Shown here piece after piece: positions 34,456 to 43,321 of a stretch of DNA of 64,000 bases; position 1 is the stretch's first letter; each line of letters opens with the position of its first letter. Origin of the DNA: RFSX01 sp964567435 (GTDB taxonomy: Bacteria > Bacteroidota > Bacteroidia > Chitinophagales > Saprospiraceae); the NCBI GenBank assembly GCA_964567435.1, contig CAZMMQ010000006.1, positions 34,369 to 98,368 on the forward strand, written 5' to 3'. The translations under genes were made by a program, and so were the position numbers. Below the pieces are notes generated by a model. It searched no databases. It was not told the DNA's origin and worked only from the letters and a program-made list of their open reading frames with translations.

Positions 34456-36747
34456 TTAATAATTAAATCTTAAAGCGATTGAAGGTATAATTGGCAATTG
34501 GTCTACCCTTTCAAACCTAATTCTGTCAAAAAAGAAGATATTAGCACGGTCATAAGCATTTGTGATACTTGCCACAACTTCTAGATTTGCCTTATTAGAT
34601 AAATGGAATGTCTTCTGCGCAGAAGCATCTAACCTATGGTAGAATGGAAGCCTACCTCCATTTCTTGTATCAGAAAATATAATACCCACATTGTCAGGAT
34701 TATCAGTTTCGTAGGTTGTCGACACACCTGGTTCAAATTGGTTCAGATTGTAGAAGCCTCTTGTTTCTGTAAATGGAAAACCACTACCCATGTTCCATCT
34801 CAGACTAAGAAGTAAATCATTCTTCTCTCCCATAGTATAGGTTGCTAAGAAATTGACATTATGGCGTCTATCAAACAATGTAGGGAATTCTTGTTCTCCA
34901 TCAAATCGACTCACAAATCCTAAAGAATAAGTAGCCCACAAGTAAAACTTCGACATTTCATATTTAGCAGAAAAATCTACTCCCATTGCATCACCGATTT
35001 CTGTCGCAAAATCAGAATCTGATGAAATCTGCTTATTTCTATTTACAACGATTAATTGAGTAAAATCCTTAAAATATCCTTCCAAGTTGAGTTGTAGGTG
35101 CTTCCCTATATCCTTCTCAATCCCCAATAAGGCTTGTCTTGATGTCTGTAATCTTGAATCTACTCTATTGCCTTCTAAATCTAAAAACTGAGTCTGTGGG
35201 CCTGAAATAAATCCATTAAACAAGTTGACAACATCCCTTTCATTTGAAGTAGAAATTAGATTCTGAGAATAAATTCCAGCTCCTGCTTTTAATCTCAAAT
35301 CATCTGCGATATTCCATTTTATTCCTATCCTAGGTTCAGGAGAAAACTCTCCAAGAGACGCATAGAACTGCACTCTAAATCCGGGCTCTATAACTAATCT
35401 GTCCCAAGCCTTTCTATATTTCAAAAATCCAGAAATCTCCGTTGTACTTTGTTCCTGAGATAGTGGAATATTAAATGGATTAGTAAAATTAAACTCTGTC
35501 TGTATGCTCTTCACATCTATACCATACCTAACAGATGATTCATTTGTCAAGTATTTAAAATTTAGAGCTAGGTTGAGTTCCCTTATCAAACTTTCTCGCG
35601 GAGAACCATCTTCTATAATTCCTATTTCATAAGTAGAAGCACCAATCAATCCATCTAATGTAAGTGCACTGGCGTTAGGCAATAAGTCAAAGAAAAGTCC
35701 ACCACCTCTGTTATTCCATTCGATAGTTGACACAAGTGGATTTCTGAAAAAATCGTCGAAATTAAAAGCAAAGAAATTGAACTTACTACCATTATCAGCT
35801 ACATAAGACAATTTGCCATAGATATCAGTAAAGCCAAATGGCAATCCTATAGTATCATTAATTGTGGCATAAGAGTAAATCGACGGAGACGTATTGTTGA
35901 TAATAGATTGCTTGCCTGTCGCGACAAAGGAGAGATTACCATCTTTAGTGATAGGTCCCTCTATCAAAGCCTTTCCCATAAAGGGGCTAATAGACAGCTG
36001 ACCACCTAGGTTTTTCGAATTACCTTCACGCGTATTGATATCTACCACAGCCGATATCCTTCCTCCGTGCTCTGCATTAAATCCCCCAGTAAGCACATCT
36101 ACATTTCTTATAATTTCTGTTTCAAACGTAGAAAACAGGCCAATAGAGTGAAATGGATTATATATGGTCAATCCATCCAAAAGAATCTTATTCTGTACCG
36201 GTGAGCCCCCTCTAATGAAAAGTTGGCCTCCTTGATCACCCGTGGAAATTATACCCGGTAATACTTGCAAATATTGAAGTAAATCAGCCTCTCCTCCTGT
36301 TGAGGGCAGTGCTTTAATTTGTTTCTTAGATACCTTGAGTTGACTTATTCTTACTTCAGTCCTAGCCTGTTGTCTTTCAGCAGATATATCCACAGCCCCA
36401 AGCTGTATGCCTCCTGGAGTAATTTCAACCTTATAATAGTTAATCGAATTATTCTTGACAGTAATTGGTAGAACCTTTTCCTCATAACCAATATAACTTA
36501 CTAATATAGATTGATCACCAACAGGAATATCTGTTAAGGTAAAAAATCCTTGATCGTCAGAGTTAACACCAATCTGAGTACCCTCTACCACAATATTTGC
36601 AAAGATGATTGGCTCACCACTGGACGCATCATATATATGTCCTCTAATACTACCTACCTGAGAGGACAGAGCAACAGGCATCAGCATAAGAATGAAGAAT
36701 GTTAATAGCTGATTCAGACCTTTAGTTTTCAAGTTTTTTGTTCTCAT
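34456..36747 (-). CDS. TonB-dependent outer-membrane receptor
   Basis: A 763-residue receptor. ATG 36747 gives the signal peptide MRTKNLKTKGLNQLLTFFIL with cleavage after LSSQ; a GTG five codons upstream is also possible. An N-terminal carboxypeptidase-regulatory-like domain (IRGHIYDASSGEPIIFANIV) is followed by a plug domain (GGEADLLQYLQVLPGIISTG, then QLFIRGGSPVQNKILLDGL) and a 22-strand-type barrel ending IPSIALRFNY, with a C-terminal aromatic residue. No SusD partner adjoins it, so it is not a classic SusCD glycan system; the ligand is unknown. A TACTTTTG box lies ~54 bases upstream. Confidence 0.9.
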   Translation of the reverse strand: MRTKNLKTKGLNQLLTFFILMLMPVALSSQVGSIRGHIYDASSGEPIIFANIVVEGTQIGVNSDDQGFFTLTDIPVGDQSILVSYIGYEEKVLPITVKNNSINYYKVEITPGGIQLGAVDISAERQQARTEVRISQLKVSKKQIKALPSTGGEADLLQYLQVLPGIISTGDQGGQLFIRGGSPVQNKILLDGLTIYNPFHSIGLFSTFETEIIRNVDVLTGGFNAEHGGRISAVVDINTREGNSKNLGGQLSISPFMGKALIEGPITKDGNLSFVATGKQSIINNTSPSIYSYATINDTIGLPFGFTDIYGKLSYVADNGSKFNFFAFNFDDFFRNPLVSTIEWNNRGGGLFFDLLPNASALTLDGLIGASTYEIGIIEDGSPRESLIRELNLALNFKYLTNESSVRYGIDVKSIQTEFNFTNPFNIPLSQEQSTTEISGFLKYRKAWDRLVIEPGFRVQFYASLGEFSPEPRIGIKWNIADDLRLKAGAGIYSQNLISTSNERDVVNLFNGFISGPQTQFLDLEGNRVDSRLQTSRQALLGIEKDIGKHLQLNLEGYFKDFTQLIVVNRNKQISSDSDFATEIGDAMGVDFSAKYEMSKFYLWATYSLGFVSRFDGEQEFPTLFDRRHNVNFLATYTMGEKNDLLLSLRWNMGSGFPFTETRGFYNLNQFEPGVSTTYETDNPDNVGIIFSDTRNGGRLPFYHRLDASAQKTFHLSNKANLEVVASITNAYDRANIFFFDRIRFERVDQLPIIPSIALRFNY

Positions 36748-36800
36748 GCTGTATATTATCACCGTTGCTAAGGCGAGATTATTCCCGTTTATTCAGGTGC

Positions 36801-36808
36801 CAAAAGTA
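36801..36808 (-). promoter_or_regulatory. Candidate -7 box (TACTTTTG) for the TonB receptor
   Basis: On the minus strand a perfect TAnnTTTG match 54 bases upstream of the receptor ATG. Confidence 0.5.
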
Positions 36809-36890
36809 ATCAATATCTTAGGTATGAAGTGCATCAGATATTGTTCTACTACGAAATTGTCTTTATAAGTCTATAATAGCCATTACTGAC

Positions 36891-37688
36891 TTATTCCGAC
36901 GAGTTTTTGATGATAAAATCATCTCTATCTTTCAAGAATGGGAAGGTTTTTCTAATCGTCTCCAATCTCTCTCTATCAATTGATGTATTTATTACTCCTG
37001 ATTGCCCTACTAGCACTTCCAAATCCTCTCCTAAGGGACTTATAACAGCGGAATGCCCAGAATACTTATTATGCCACGCATCTTCACCAAAACAATTAGA
37101 ACCTATAACATAACTCTGATTTTCTATTGCTCTGGCTCTCAATAGAGTATTCCATGCCTGTATCCTCTTATCTGGCCAATTGGCAACATAAATCAAAATG
37201 TCATACTCTGATGTATTTCTACTCCAAACAGGAAATCTCAAGTCATAACAAACATTGATGCACAGCGCCCAACCCTTATAATTATAAAATAGCTGGCGAT
37301 TTCCAGACTTAAATACTCTGTCCTCACCTGCAAAGCCAAATAAATGTCTCTTATCGTAATAACCTTTGACACCATCCGCATCTACTAGATAGGCTCTGTT
37401 ATAATAACTCTGTCCTACTTTAGTTATAAGAGAACCTATGATTAAAGCCTTTTTCTCCTTTGCCCAATTTTGCATTTTCACAATACAATCTGGAGTAGCC
37501 ATATAAGATTTGTGTGCCATCATGGTATAGCCAGAAGCCCACATTTCTGGAAGAACAATTATATCGGTTTCAGAACAGGTCGCTAATTCAGCATCTATAG
37601 ATTGGATATTGATATCTGGACTATGCCATACTAGTTGAGGTTGAACAACAAGTAATTTGATATGAGAGTTAGTGGTAGAGATTGTCAT
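36891..37688 (-). CDS. Nitrilase-superfamily omega-amidase (YafV-like)
   Basis: A 265-residue carbon-nitrogen hydrolase. The catalytic Glu lies in VLPEMWASGYTM (~46-57), the Lys in YDKRHLFGF and the Cys in INVCYDLRFPVWSRN. The overall pattern, especially PEMWxSGY and CYDLRFPVW, matches omega-amidase/YafV, which hydrolyses alpha-ketoglutaramate and similar omega-amides in methionine salvage and glutamine transamination. It lies six bases downstream of the GWxTD gene on the same strand, perhaps in one transcript. Confidence 0.88.
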   Translation of the reverse strand: MTISTTNSHIKLLVVQPQLVWHSPDINIQSIDAELATCSETDIIVLPEMWASGYTMMAHKSYMATPDCIVKMQNWAKEKKALIIGSLITKVGQSYYNRAYLVDADGVKGYYDKRHLFGFAGEDRVFKSGNRQLFYNYKGWALCINVCYDLRFPVWSRNTSEYDILIYVANWPDKRIQAWNTLLRARAIENQSYVIGSNCFGEDAWHNKYSGHSAVISPLGEDLEVLVGQSGVINTSIDRERLETIRKTFPFLKDRDDFIIKNSSE

Positions 37689-37694
37689 TAAACT

Positions 37695-39140
37695 CTAGAA
37701 GTCTGTGAAATATCGTCTGGCATTCCTATTAAATCCATCTTGGACTTCAGTCGCTTCTAAGCTATTACCAATTTGTGCATTTCTATCATCCTGATATAAC
37801 TTGACCTCCCATTGTGGATTGTTGATTTCTCCCCTACATGTAGAATGTAATAAGACATAGTCATTGCTAACTATCGATGGGTTATAGAAAAGGAATTTGA
37901 CATTGGTCTGTTTGGTCTCTTGAAGTTCGTTATATATCCAAATTTCATATGGGGGAGCAGATGGTTCATCTTCAACACTCACAATATCATTTGGCTGCCC
38001 GTACTTTAAAAAGATATAGCCTCTGTCTGTCTCGAAGCCATGACCGACATTATTATAGAATCTCTTGTCCACTGCCTTGGCAACTTCCATGTACCTATTA
38101 TATATATCTGATGAATTTTCTTTCGAAAATTGAGACCAAAAATTATAGAGAAAGTATCTCTTTGCTTCTATATCTTCATCCCAAATAAGCTCAGCTAATA
38201 AGCCGGAATGATCTCCAGTAACTCTTGGAAAGATAGCTTTAAGTCCATAATTGACCTCACCTTCACTTAATATTTGAACAAAAGACGTTTCGTAGGTTTC
38301 ATCCTTGCTTATGGTGGCACGATAATCTACAAGAGGATGATGTACAGCAAAATGTGAAACAGACTTATAATGACTTGTCATTTGTCTATCCTTCACTTCA
38401 AATTCAAGCTCATAGTTACCACTAGCCAAATCCGCAATCGAAAAATTCTCCATGATCTGCTGGCTGACCTCGGTTTTCAATTTTTTAAATCCGGGTTTTG
38501 TCACATACTTTCCAGATTCATTATTTTTTATTACGTAACTATAATAATAAGTCTCTTGATCTTGAGGTATGTTATAAACTTCTGCATAGAAAATTAAGGT
38601 CTCATCTTTGGAGCCAAACATATTGTATGCCGGCGGCTCAAAACTGAACCCTGCCTTTTGAAATGCAAAAGAATCTTTCTCTGATGAAATGTTTGACATG
38701 AGAAGTAAATCAGAACCTATCACTTCTTCACTATCTTCATCTATAAGAATATTCTCTTTGTAGCTTAACGTGTCCAATATGTTATTCTTATCTACATAAC
38801 TCAGTTCTAATTGATAGTCTCCAGGTTCCATTGAATACCGTCTAAGATCCCAAAAGTCAGTCGGAGTCTCTAAGAGTGGGCTTGCCATTATGAACTTATC
38901 CGCTGTTATCAATTCATCTTGACGCTTGATGACAACTAAAAATTCTATGTTGGCTTTTAAAGCACTGCTGCCAAGTTTAACGGGCACAAACTGTACAGAA
39001 TTTCCTATAACTCTGCTGTATATTTCTAAATAAGGGCCTTCTTGTCTAAATGTTAGAGTGGTAATACTAACATCTACAGCTGATAGTACCACACTATATA
39101 TGATAAACAACGATGTTAGAACATACTTTAGAGAAGTCAT
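37695..39140 (-). CDS. GWxTD-domain exported protein
   Basis: ATG 39140 gives the signal peptide MTSLKYVLTSLFIIYSVVLS; a GTG 21 bases upstream overlaps the previous stop by four bases and is the alternative. The 481-residue protein has an immunoglobulin-like N-terminal half (strands ISTLTFRQEGPYLEIYSRV-like, residues ~10-110) and a C-terminal GWxTD domain at ~330-420. That domain is recognised from LYNFWSQFSKENSSDIYNRY, then HGFETDRGYIFLKYGQPND and the PYEIWIY motif; the name-giving GWxTD tetrad is changed to HGFETD here. GWxTD proteins are widespread in Bacteroidota; function unknown. Confidence 0.82.
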   Translation of the reverse strand: MTSLKYVLTSLFIIYSVVLSAVDVSITTLTFRQEGPYLEIYSRVIGNSVQFVPVKLGSSALKANIEFLVVIKRQDELITADKFIMASPLLETPTDFWDLRRYSMEPGDYQLELSYVDKNNILDTLSYKENILIDEDSEEVIGSDLLLMSNISSEKDSFAFQKAGFSFEPPAYNMFGSKDETLIFYAEVYNIPQDQETYYYSYVIKNNESGKYVTKPGFKKLKTEVSQQIMENFSIADLASGNYELEFEVKDRQMTSHYKSVSHFAVHHPLVDYRATISKDETYETSFVQILSEGEVNYGLKAIFPRVTGDHSGLLAELIWDEDIEAKRYFLYNFWSQFSKENSSDIYNRYMEVAKAVDKRFYNNVGHGFETDRGYIFLKYGQPNDIVSVEDEPSAPPYEIWIYNELQETKQTNVKFLFYNPSIVSNDYVLLHSTCRGEINNPQWEVKLYQDDRNAQIGNSLEATEVQDGFNRNARRYFTDF

Positions 39141-39157
39141 TGGATCAATTTTGAATG

Positions 39158-39562
39158 TCACTGCAACTGTTTTCTCAAGGTGACGAATTTAAAATCAAAG
39201 TTTCTCAATCTAGTCTCCATAATCAACGTGTCTTGAGTCAGTTTAAGGACACTATATTTATTTGGCTTGGTTCCATCGACATGAATTGTATTTCCTGATA
39301 ACTTGAAGGGGTAGTCAGTAGCATCTCCTTGAATATTGGTACTGAAATTCCCTACAGTATCAAACTTGAAAAATGCATTATCCAGCAATTTGGTTTCCTT
39401 ACCGTCTTTGAAAGCTGTATTCATTGTCCATTCTCCGCTAAAATTAGCTTCTGTTATACCTGCTTTACTAGGTTTATCCACTTCACAACCAACCATCAAG
39501 AGCAATACTGTGACACATATTATATAGACGATTCTTATCTCTCTGACTATTTCTTTAATCAT
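39158..39562 (-). CDS. Small lipoprotein, lipocalin-like
   Basis: A 134-residue lipoprotein starting at ATG 39562 (MIKEIVREIRIVYIICVTVL then LLMVGC, lipobox Cys 26). The mature part begins after a short linker with NFSGEWTMNTAFKDGKETKL and has a series of short beta strands (FFKFDTVGNFST, YPFKLSGNTIHV, YSVLKLTQDTLIMETRL), the pattern of lipocalin-like lipoproteins in Bacteroidota. Ligand unknown. Its stop is followed closely by the GWxTD gene; the two are probably co-transcribed. Confidence 0.7.
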   Translation of the reverse strand: MIKEIVREIRIVYIICVTVLLLMVGCEVDKPSKAGITEANFSGEWTMNTAFKDGKETKLLDNAFFKFDTVGNFSTNIQGDATDYPFKLSGNTIHVDGTKPNKYSVLKLTQDTLIMETRLRNFDFKFVTLRKQLQ

Positions 39563-39845
39563 TGGACTTATCAAATTCTTGAATTCATGATCTTAAACCA
39601 TAACGGAGGGAACAAAGATAAGAGCATAGAGGTCGAGTTACCAAAAGGCAATTGATAAAGACAAACATCATTGTTGTATAACATAGCACCCCATTGCTAA
39701 AAATACTGTAGACCGTCAATAAGGGAACCACATAAGCAAATAGATATTTTCTGTCTCTTAACATATAGATATATCTGGGCACCCTCAATATAGGAAAATA
39801 CACAGAAATGAAACAGACTTATAAAGCGCGAGAAATGTAAGAAAT

Positions 39846-40202
39846 CTACTTTTTAAGTATTTTTCTTTCTTTGATCTTAGCTTTTTTACCAACTAATTCT
39901 CTAAGGTAGTAGAGTTTAGCTCTTCGTACTTTTCCTCTTTTGAGAATTTTGATATCAACTATAGCTGGACTGGACATAGGAAAAATCCTTTCGACTCCTA
40001 CTCCACTAGACATCTTTCTAACTGTGAAGGTCTTTGTACTGCCTGTTCCATTGATTTGTAAGACATTACCTTTGAAGGATTGGATTCTTTCTTTTGTACC
40101 TTCCACAATCTTATAGCTGACATCTACATTATCACCTGGTCTAAACTCAGGAAATTTTGGTTGCGGCGTTACCTGTTCGTGTACATAGTTGATTAAATCC
40201 AT
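39846..40202 (-). CDS. rplS: 50S ribosomal protein L19
   Basis: A 118-residue ribosomal protein. The core signatures KFPEFRPGDNVDVSYKIVEG at ~18-37, ERIQSFKGNVLQING, FTVRKMSSGVGVERIFPMSS and RRAKLYYLRELVGKKAKI are those of L19, which sits at the 30S-50S interface. Length is standard. It is monocistronic here and preceded by a perfect TACCTTTG promoter box at 40237. Confidence 0.97.
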   Translation of the reverse strand: MDLINYVHEQVTPQPKFPEFRPGDNVDVSYKIVEGTKERIQSFKGNVLQINGTGSTKTFTVRKMSSGVGVERIFPMSSPAIVDIKILKRGKVRRAKLYYLRELVGKKAKIKERKILKK

Positions 40203-40236
40203 AGCACCTATTGTAATGATGAATAATTTAGGGATG

Positions 40237-40244
40237 CAAAGGTA
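40237..40244 (-). promoter_or_regulatory. Candidate -7 box (TACCTTTG) for rplS
   Basis: Minus-strand TAnnTTTG match 34 bases upstream of the rplS ATG. Confidence 0.6.
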
Positions 40245-40307
40245 AAACTTTTAGCGAAACAAAAGCAAATAATACGGAACAGTGCTCACTTATCGACAAA
40301 ATACAAG

Positions 40308-42614
40308 CTATCTGACCAAAGTTACATGACCCTCTTGTAATATATTCTCCCCTCTTGGGCTCATATAGGTAGACTTAAATACATAGACACCTTGAGGAGA
40401 ACGTTGCCCATTATTGAATTCCTGGCCATTCCAACCTTCTCTTGGATCATTAGTCTGAAATATCAATTGGCCCCATCTATTCCATATTGTGAGTTCAAAA
40501 TCTCGAAGTCCCTCAAAAAATCCATTCCCCATAAACAAATCATTAGATGCATCACCATTTGGGGTAAATGCATTAGGAAAGTGAAATTCTACGACCGGAA
40601 TAACATCAATCAGTTTTGATATGGTATCTGGACAATTTGTTACTGGATGAAACGCTGTTAATCTTACTAAGTAAATTCCTGTATCTGGAAAGGTGAAAGT
40701 TGGATTCTGAATAAATGATGTCCCAACACCACCAAAATCCCAAGCCCATGCGCCTGCAATATCCGTCAAATCCATAAAATTAGCTGTCCGATTGAAATTT
40801 GTCAATTGATCAGGCTCACATTCAAAATCGGCATCAGGCGATTCCTGAATGTTAATAAGCTCACCAAAATCTCTCTCTATTTGACAACCTATTGGAGACA
40901 CGATATCCAAGGAAACTTCATAATTACCCGGTTCCAAATATGTATAGGTTGGGCTAACGACTGTGTCCGTTCCTCCATCTCCAAATGTCCATAAAATATC
41001 ATATGTGGAGTCTATAGGAAAAGACAGATTCTCAAATGTAATTGTGGCTGGATTACAACCAATAAAATTACTAGGATTAATAACCACTGTTTCAGGTGCT
41101 GGAAAATAATCCACTATTCTACTCATCGTATCCATGCACTGATTATTATCTTCTACTATCAAACTGACATTCATAGACCCCGGATCCTGAAATTCAAAAC
41201 TTGGATTTTGAATATTTGAAGTAGAACCTGGCTCGAATTCCCAGTTCCATGCGACCAACCTATCTCCGCCCGTAATGGACTGGTCTGTAAATGCTACAGG
41301 CCCAGCTACACAGGTGTCAAAATCAAAAACATAATCCCCATTTATCTCAGGAAACAAATCCACCCTAAAAAGAGCAGTATCTGAGCACTCTAATCCTTGG
41401 TTGACGACGAGCATTCCAGTATATATTCCCAAACCAGGAAAAGTGACATCGGCATCTGCTAAATCTAACCCTCCAGATTGGGAGAAAAATAAATTACCAT
41501 CGTCAAAGAATTCCCAATCGTAAGTCCTAATGAAGTTTACGTCTGTACTCGTATTTCTAAGCGTTAACACCGTATCACCACATGATCTTATTACGAAAGT
41601 AGTCTCCCCATTGGCATCTATATTCATGTCATCAGATCTAACCCCAGCCTCTACTTGTCTATTACATGTCAATACATTGAATTGGAAATCCCTTCTAATT
41701 TTTCCAATAGACACCCCATTTCTAAACTCTTCAACACAAACACCTACTACAAATTGCCCAGTGACTTCCGGTGTCCCTGTTATGGTTCCAGTCAACGGGT
41801 CTATGGAAACTATAGGATTCCCGCCTAATGGTTGAGACATTGAGAAAGGAGGAAAAAATGTAATATTATCAAATGGAGGTGAACAAATTCTAGGACTAGG
41901 TCGTACACAATCACAACATCCTTGATTACCACCAGGGCTATTTGCATCAAAAGTCCCTCCTGCAGTAAATGGATGACAAAATGTATACTGTAATAAATCT
42001 CCGTCACTGTCCGTAGCTGATTGCTCTACACTTATAGGAAAACCAGCGCAAATAAAGATGGGTGGGAATTCATTAAACCGAGGACTAGAATTCCCCTCTC
42101 TTTGTGCTTGCGGAGAGATTATCACATCGAATGCCGCACCAGTATCACCTGGATTAATAAGATTATTGATTGTTTCATTCCTACAACACCGCTGATAGCT
42201 TATCATATAGTTAACGTCCACTATTGGAAGTGTGACTTGAAATATATAAGAGGCTTCTTCAACGGCTACCGATCCCACTGGCTCTATGACACAAGGATCA
42301 TCATTGGGAATAATCCGAACAGGTGTGGAAGGATCTATACCATTTAAATCATCGAATAAAGTCCAATTCCCAGGTGAATTCTCTCTAAAGACACCAAAGA
42401 ACGCCAAGTCTGCAGGGTCGAAAGCTGCACCCCCACTTAAAGCATCCCTATAGATAGTGAAGTTAATTAGATAAGTAACCGTGGTTGTGTCAGCATTAAA
42501 TTCGACAAAAGTATAGGTAACATCACCTCCAACTATGTGTGCAGCATCTATATCGTGGACTGATAAACAAAGAAATAACAAGACGATCAGCTTGCTACCT
42601 ATAAATCTTTTCAT
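40308..42614 (-). CDS. PKD-repeat surface protein with CHU_C (T9SS type B) C-terminal domain
   Basis: A 768-residue exported protein. The signal peptide MKRFIGSKLIVLLFLCLSVH is followed by AAHIVGGDVTYTFVEFN, a start common to many Bacteroidota gliding-associated proteins. The central part contains three PKD-type repeats, seen as NPSFEFQDPGSMNVSLIVED, SPTYTYLEPGNYEVSLDIV and NPTFTFPDTGIYLVRLTA. The last ~90 residues form the gliding-motility CHU_C domain (FHFPNAFTPNGDASNDLF, then TIWNRWGQLIFQT), the type B signal for secretion by the type IX system. It is probably a secreted adhesin or matrix protein. The usual adjacent SprF partner is absent; a PorP/SprF gene lies at 60663. Confidence 0.9.
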   Translation of the reverse strand: MKRFIGSKLIVLLFLCLSVHDIDAAHIVGGDVTYTFVEFNADTTTVTYLINFTIYRDALSGGAAFDPADLAFFGVFRENSPGNWTLFDDLNGIDPSTPVRIIPNDDPCVIEPVGSVAVEEASYIFQVTLPIVDVNYMISYQRCCRNETINNLINPGDTGAAFDVIISPQAQREGNSSPRFNEFPPIFICAGFPISVEQSATDSDGDLLQYTFCHPFTAGGTFDANSPGGNQGCCDCVRPSPRICSPPFDNITFFPPFSMSQPLGGNPIVSIDPLTGTITGTPEVTGQFVVGVCVEEFRNGVSIGKIRRDFQFNVLTCNRQVEAGVRSDDMNIDANGETTFVIRSCGDTVLTLRNTSTDVNFIRTYDWEFFDDGNLFFSQSGGLDLADADVTFPGLGIYTGMLVVNQGLECSDTALFRVDLFPEINGDYVFDFDTCVAGPVAFTDQSITGGDRLVAWNWEFEPGSTSNIQNPSFEFQDPGSMNVSLIVEDNNQCMDTMSRIVDYFPAPETVVINPSNFIGCNPATITFENLSFPIDSTYDILWTFGDGGTDTVVSPTYTYLEPGNYEVSLDIVSPIGCQIERDFGELINIQESPDADFECEPDQLTNFNRTANFMDLTDIAGAWAWDFGGVGTSFIQNPTFTFPDTGIYLVRLTAFHPVTNCPDTISKLIDVIPVVEFHFPNAFTPNGDASNDLFMGNGFFEGLRDFELTIWNRWGQLIFQTNDPREGWNGQEFNNGQRSPQGVYVFKSTYMSPRGENILQEGHVTLVR

Positions 42615-42751
42615 AACCTCCTATTCTAACTTAAAAGTACTGAAATAAAGTTAATGTAAACTCGTTTATAATCTTGCGTTCAAATGTCTTATTTAATACT
42701 CAATTACAATCAAGACAAATCTATTAACCAACAATTTTGCAAGATCATCCG

Positions 42752-43321
42752 ATGACTAACTATTTAGATAACGTCAACAGAATTAAAGAATTGCTTGATC
42801 ATGGGCTTATTATGCTGTGTCCCACAGATACTATATGGGGGCTCAGTTGCGATGCCTTCAATCCAGAAGCAGTATCTAAAATTTACAAAATCAAACAACG
42901 AGATTTGGACAAATCATGTATCCTCCTTGTAAATTCGATTGCCCAAAGTAAAAAATACATCACTAACTTTCATCCAAGAATTGAGACCCTACTTAGTTTC
43001 CACAAAAAACCCTTAACTGTCATACACCAAGCTTCTCAAAACCTTCCAAAACACCTGACTCACGAAGATGGAACTATAGCAATAAGGATTACCAGTCATC
43101 CTCTGCTCAAAGAAGTTATTACTATGCTTGGACGACCAATTATATCTACGAGTGCTAATATACAAGGTAAAGCTTCACCAAAATATTACAACGAAATCAG
43201 TGATAGAATCAGAAAAAAAGTAGATTATATATGCTACACTGGCAGAGAAGAATCACCTAATATTCCTCCATCTACAATTATTAAATACAGTCAGGATGGA
43301 GAATTATTTTTCATCAGATAA
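42752..43321 (+). CDS. tsaC: YrdC/Sua5-family threonylcarbamoyl-AMP synthase
   Basis: A 189-residue YrdC-fold protein starting at ATG 42752 (MTNYLDNVNRIKELLDHG); an upstream TTG is in frame but falls on a promoter-like CAATTTTG. Motifs: MLCPTDTIWGLSCDAFN at ~23-39, KIYKIKQRDLDKSCILLV, and RPIISTSANIQGKASPKYYN at ~132-151, the threonine/ATP-binding signature. TsaC makes threonylcarbamoyl-adenylate for the t6A37 tRNA modification. It lacks the C-terminal Sua5 domain; a YciO-type paralogue cannot be excluded. Its 3' end overlaps the convergent protease gene by 18 bases. Confidence 0.85.
   Translation: MTNYLDNVNRIKELLDHGLIMLCPTDTIWGLSCDAFNPEAVSKIYKIKQRDLDKSCILLVNSIAQSKKYITNFHPRIETLLSFHKKPLTVIHQASQNLPKHLTHEDGTIAIRITSHPLLKEVITMLGRPIISTSANIQGKASPKYYNEISDRIRKKVDYICYTGREESPNIPPSTIIKYSQDGELFFIR

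Noticed and set aside
39329..39655. Open frame on the plus strand across the small lipoprotein gene
   Set aside because: It is antisense to a lipoprotein with a clear lipobox and beta-strand pattern; composition is not protein-like.
39585..39803. Possible 72-residue hydrophobic cysteine-rich protein on the minus strand (GTG start)
   Set aside because: No promoter, no recognised family, odd composition and a non-ATG start. It could be a remnant of a membrane protein, but I cannot support it as a gene.
42737..42751. TTG start five codons upstream for the YrdC protein
   Set aside because: The TTG is part of a CAATTTTG promoter-like sequence; the ATG at 42752 matches the family start.
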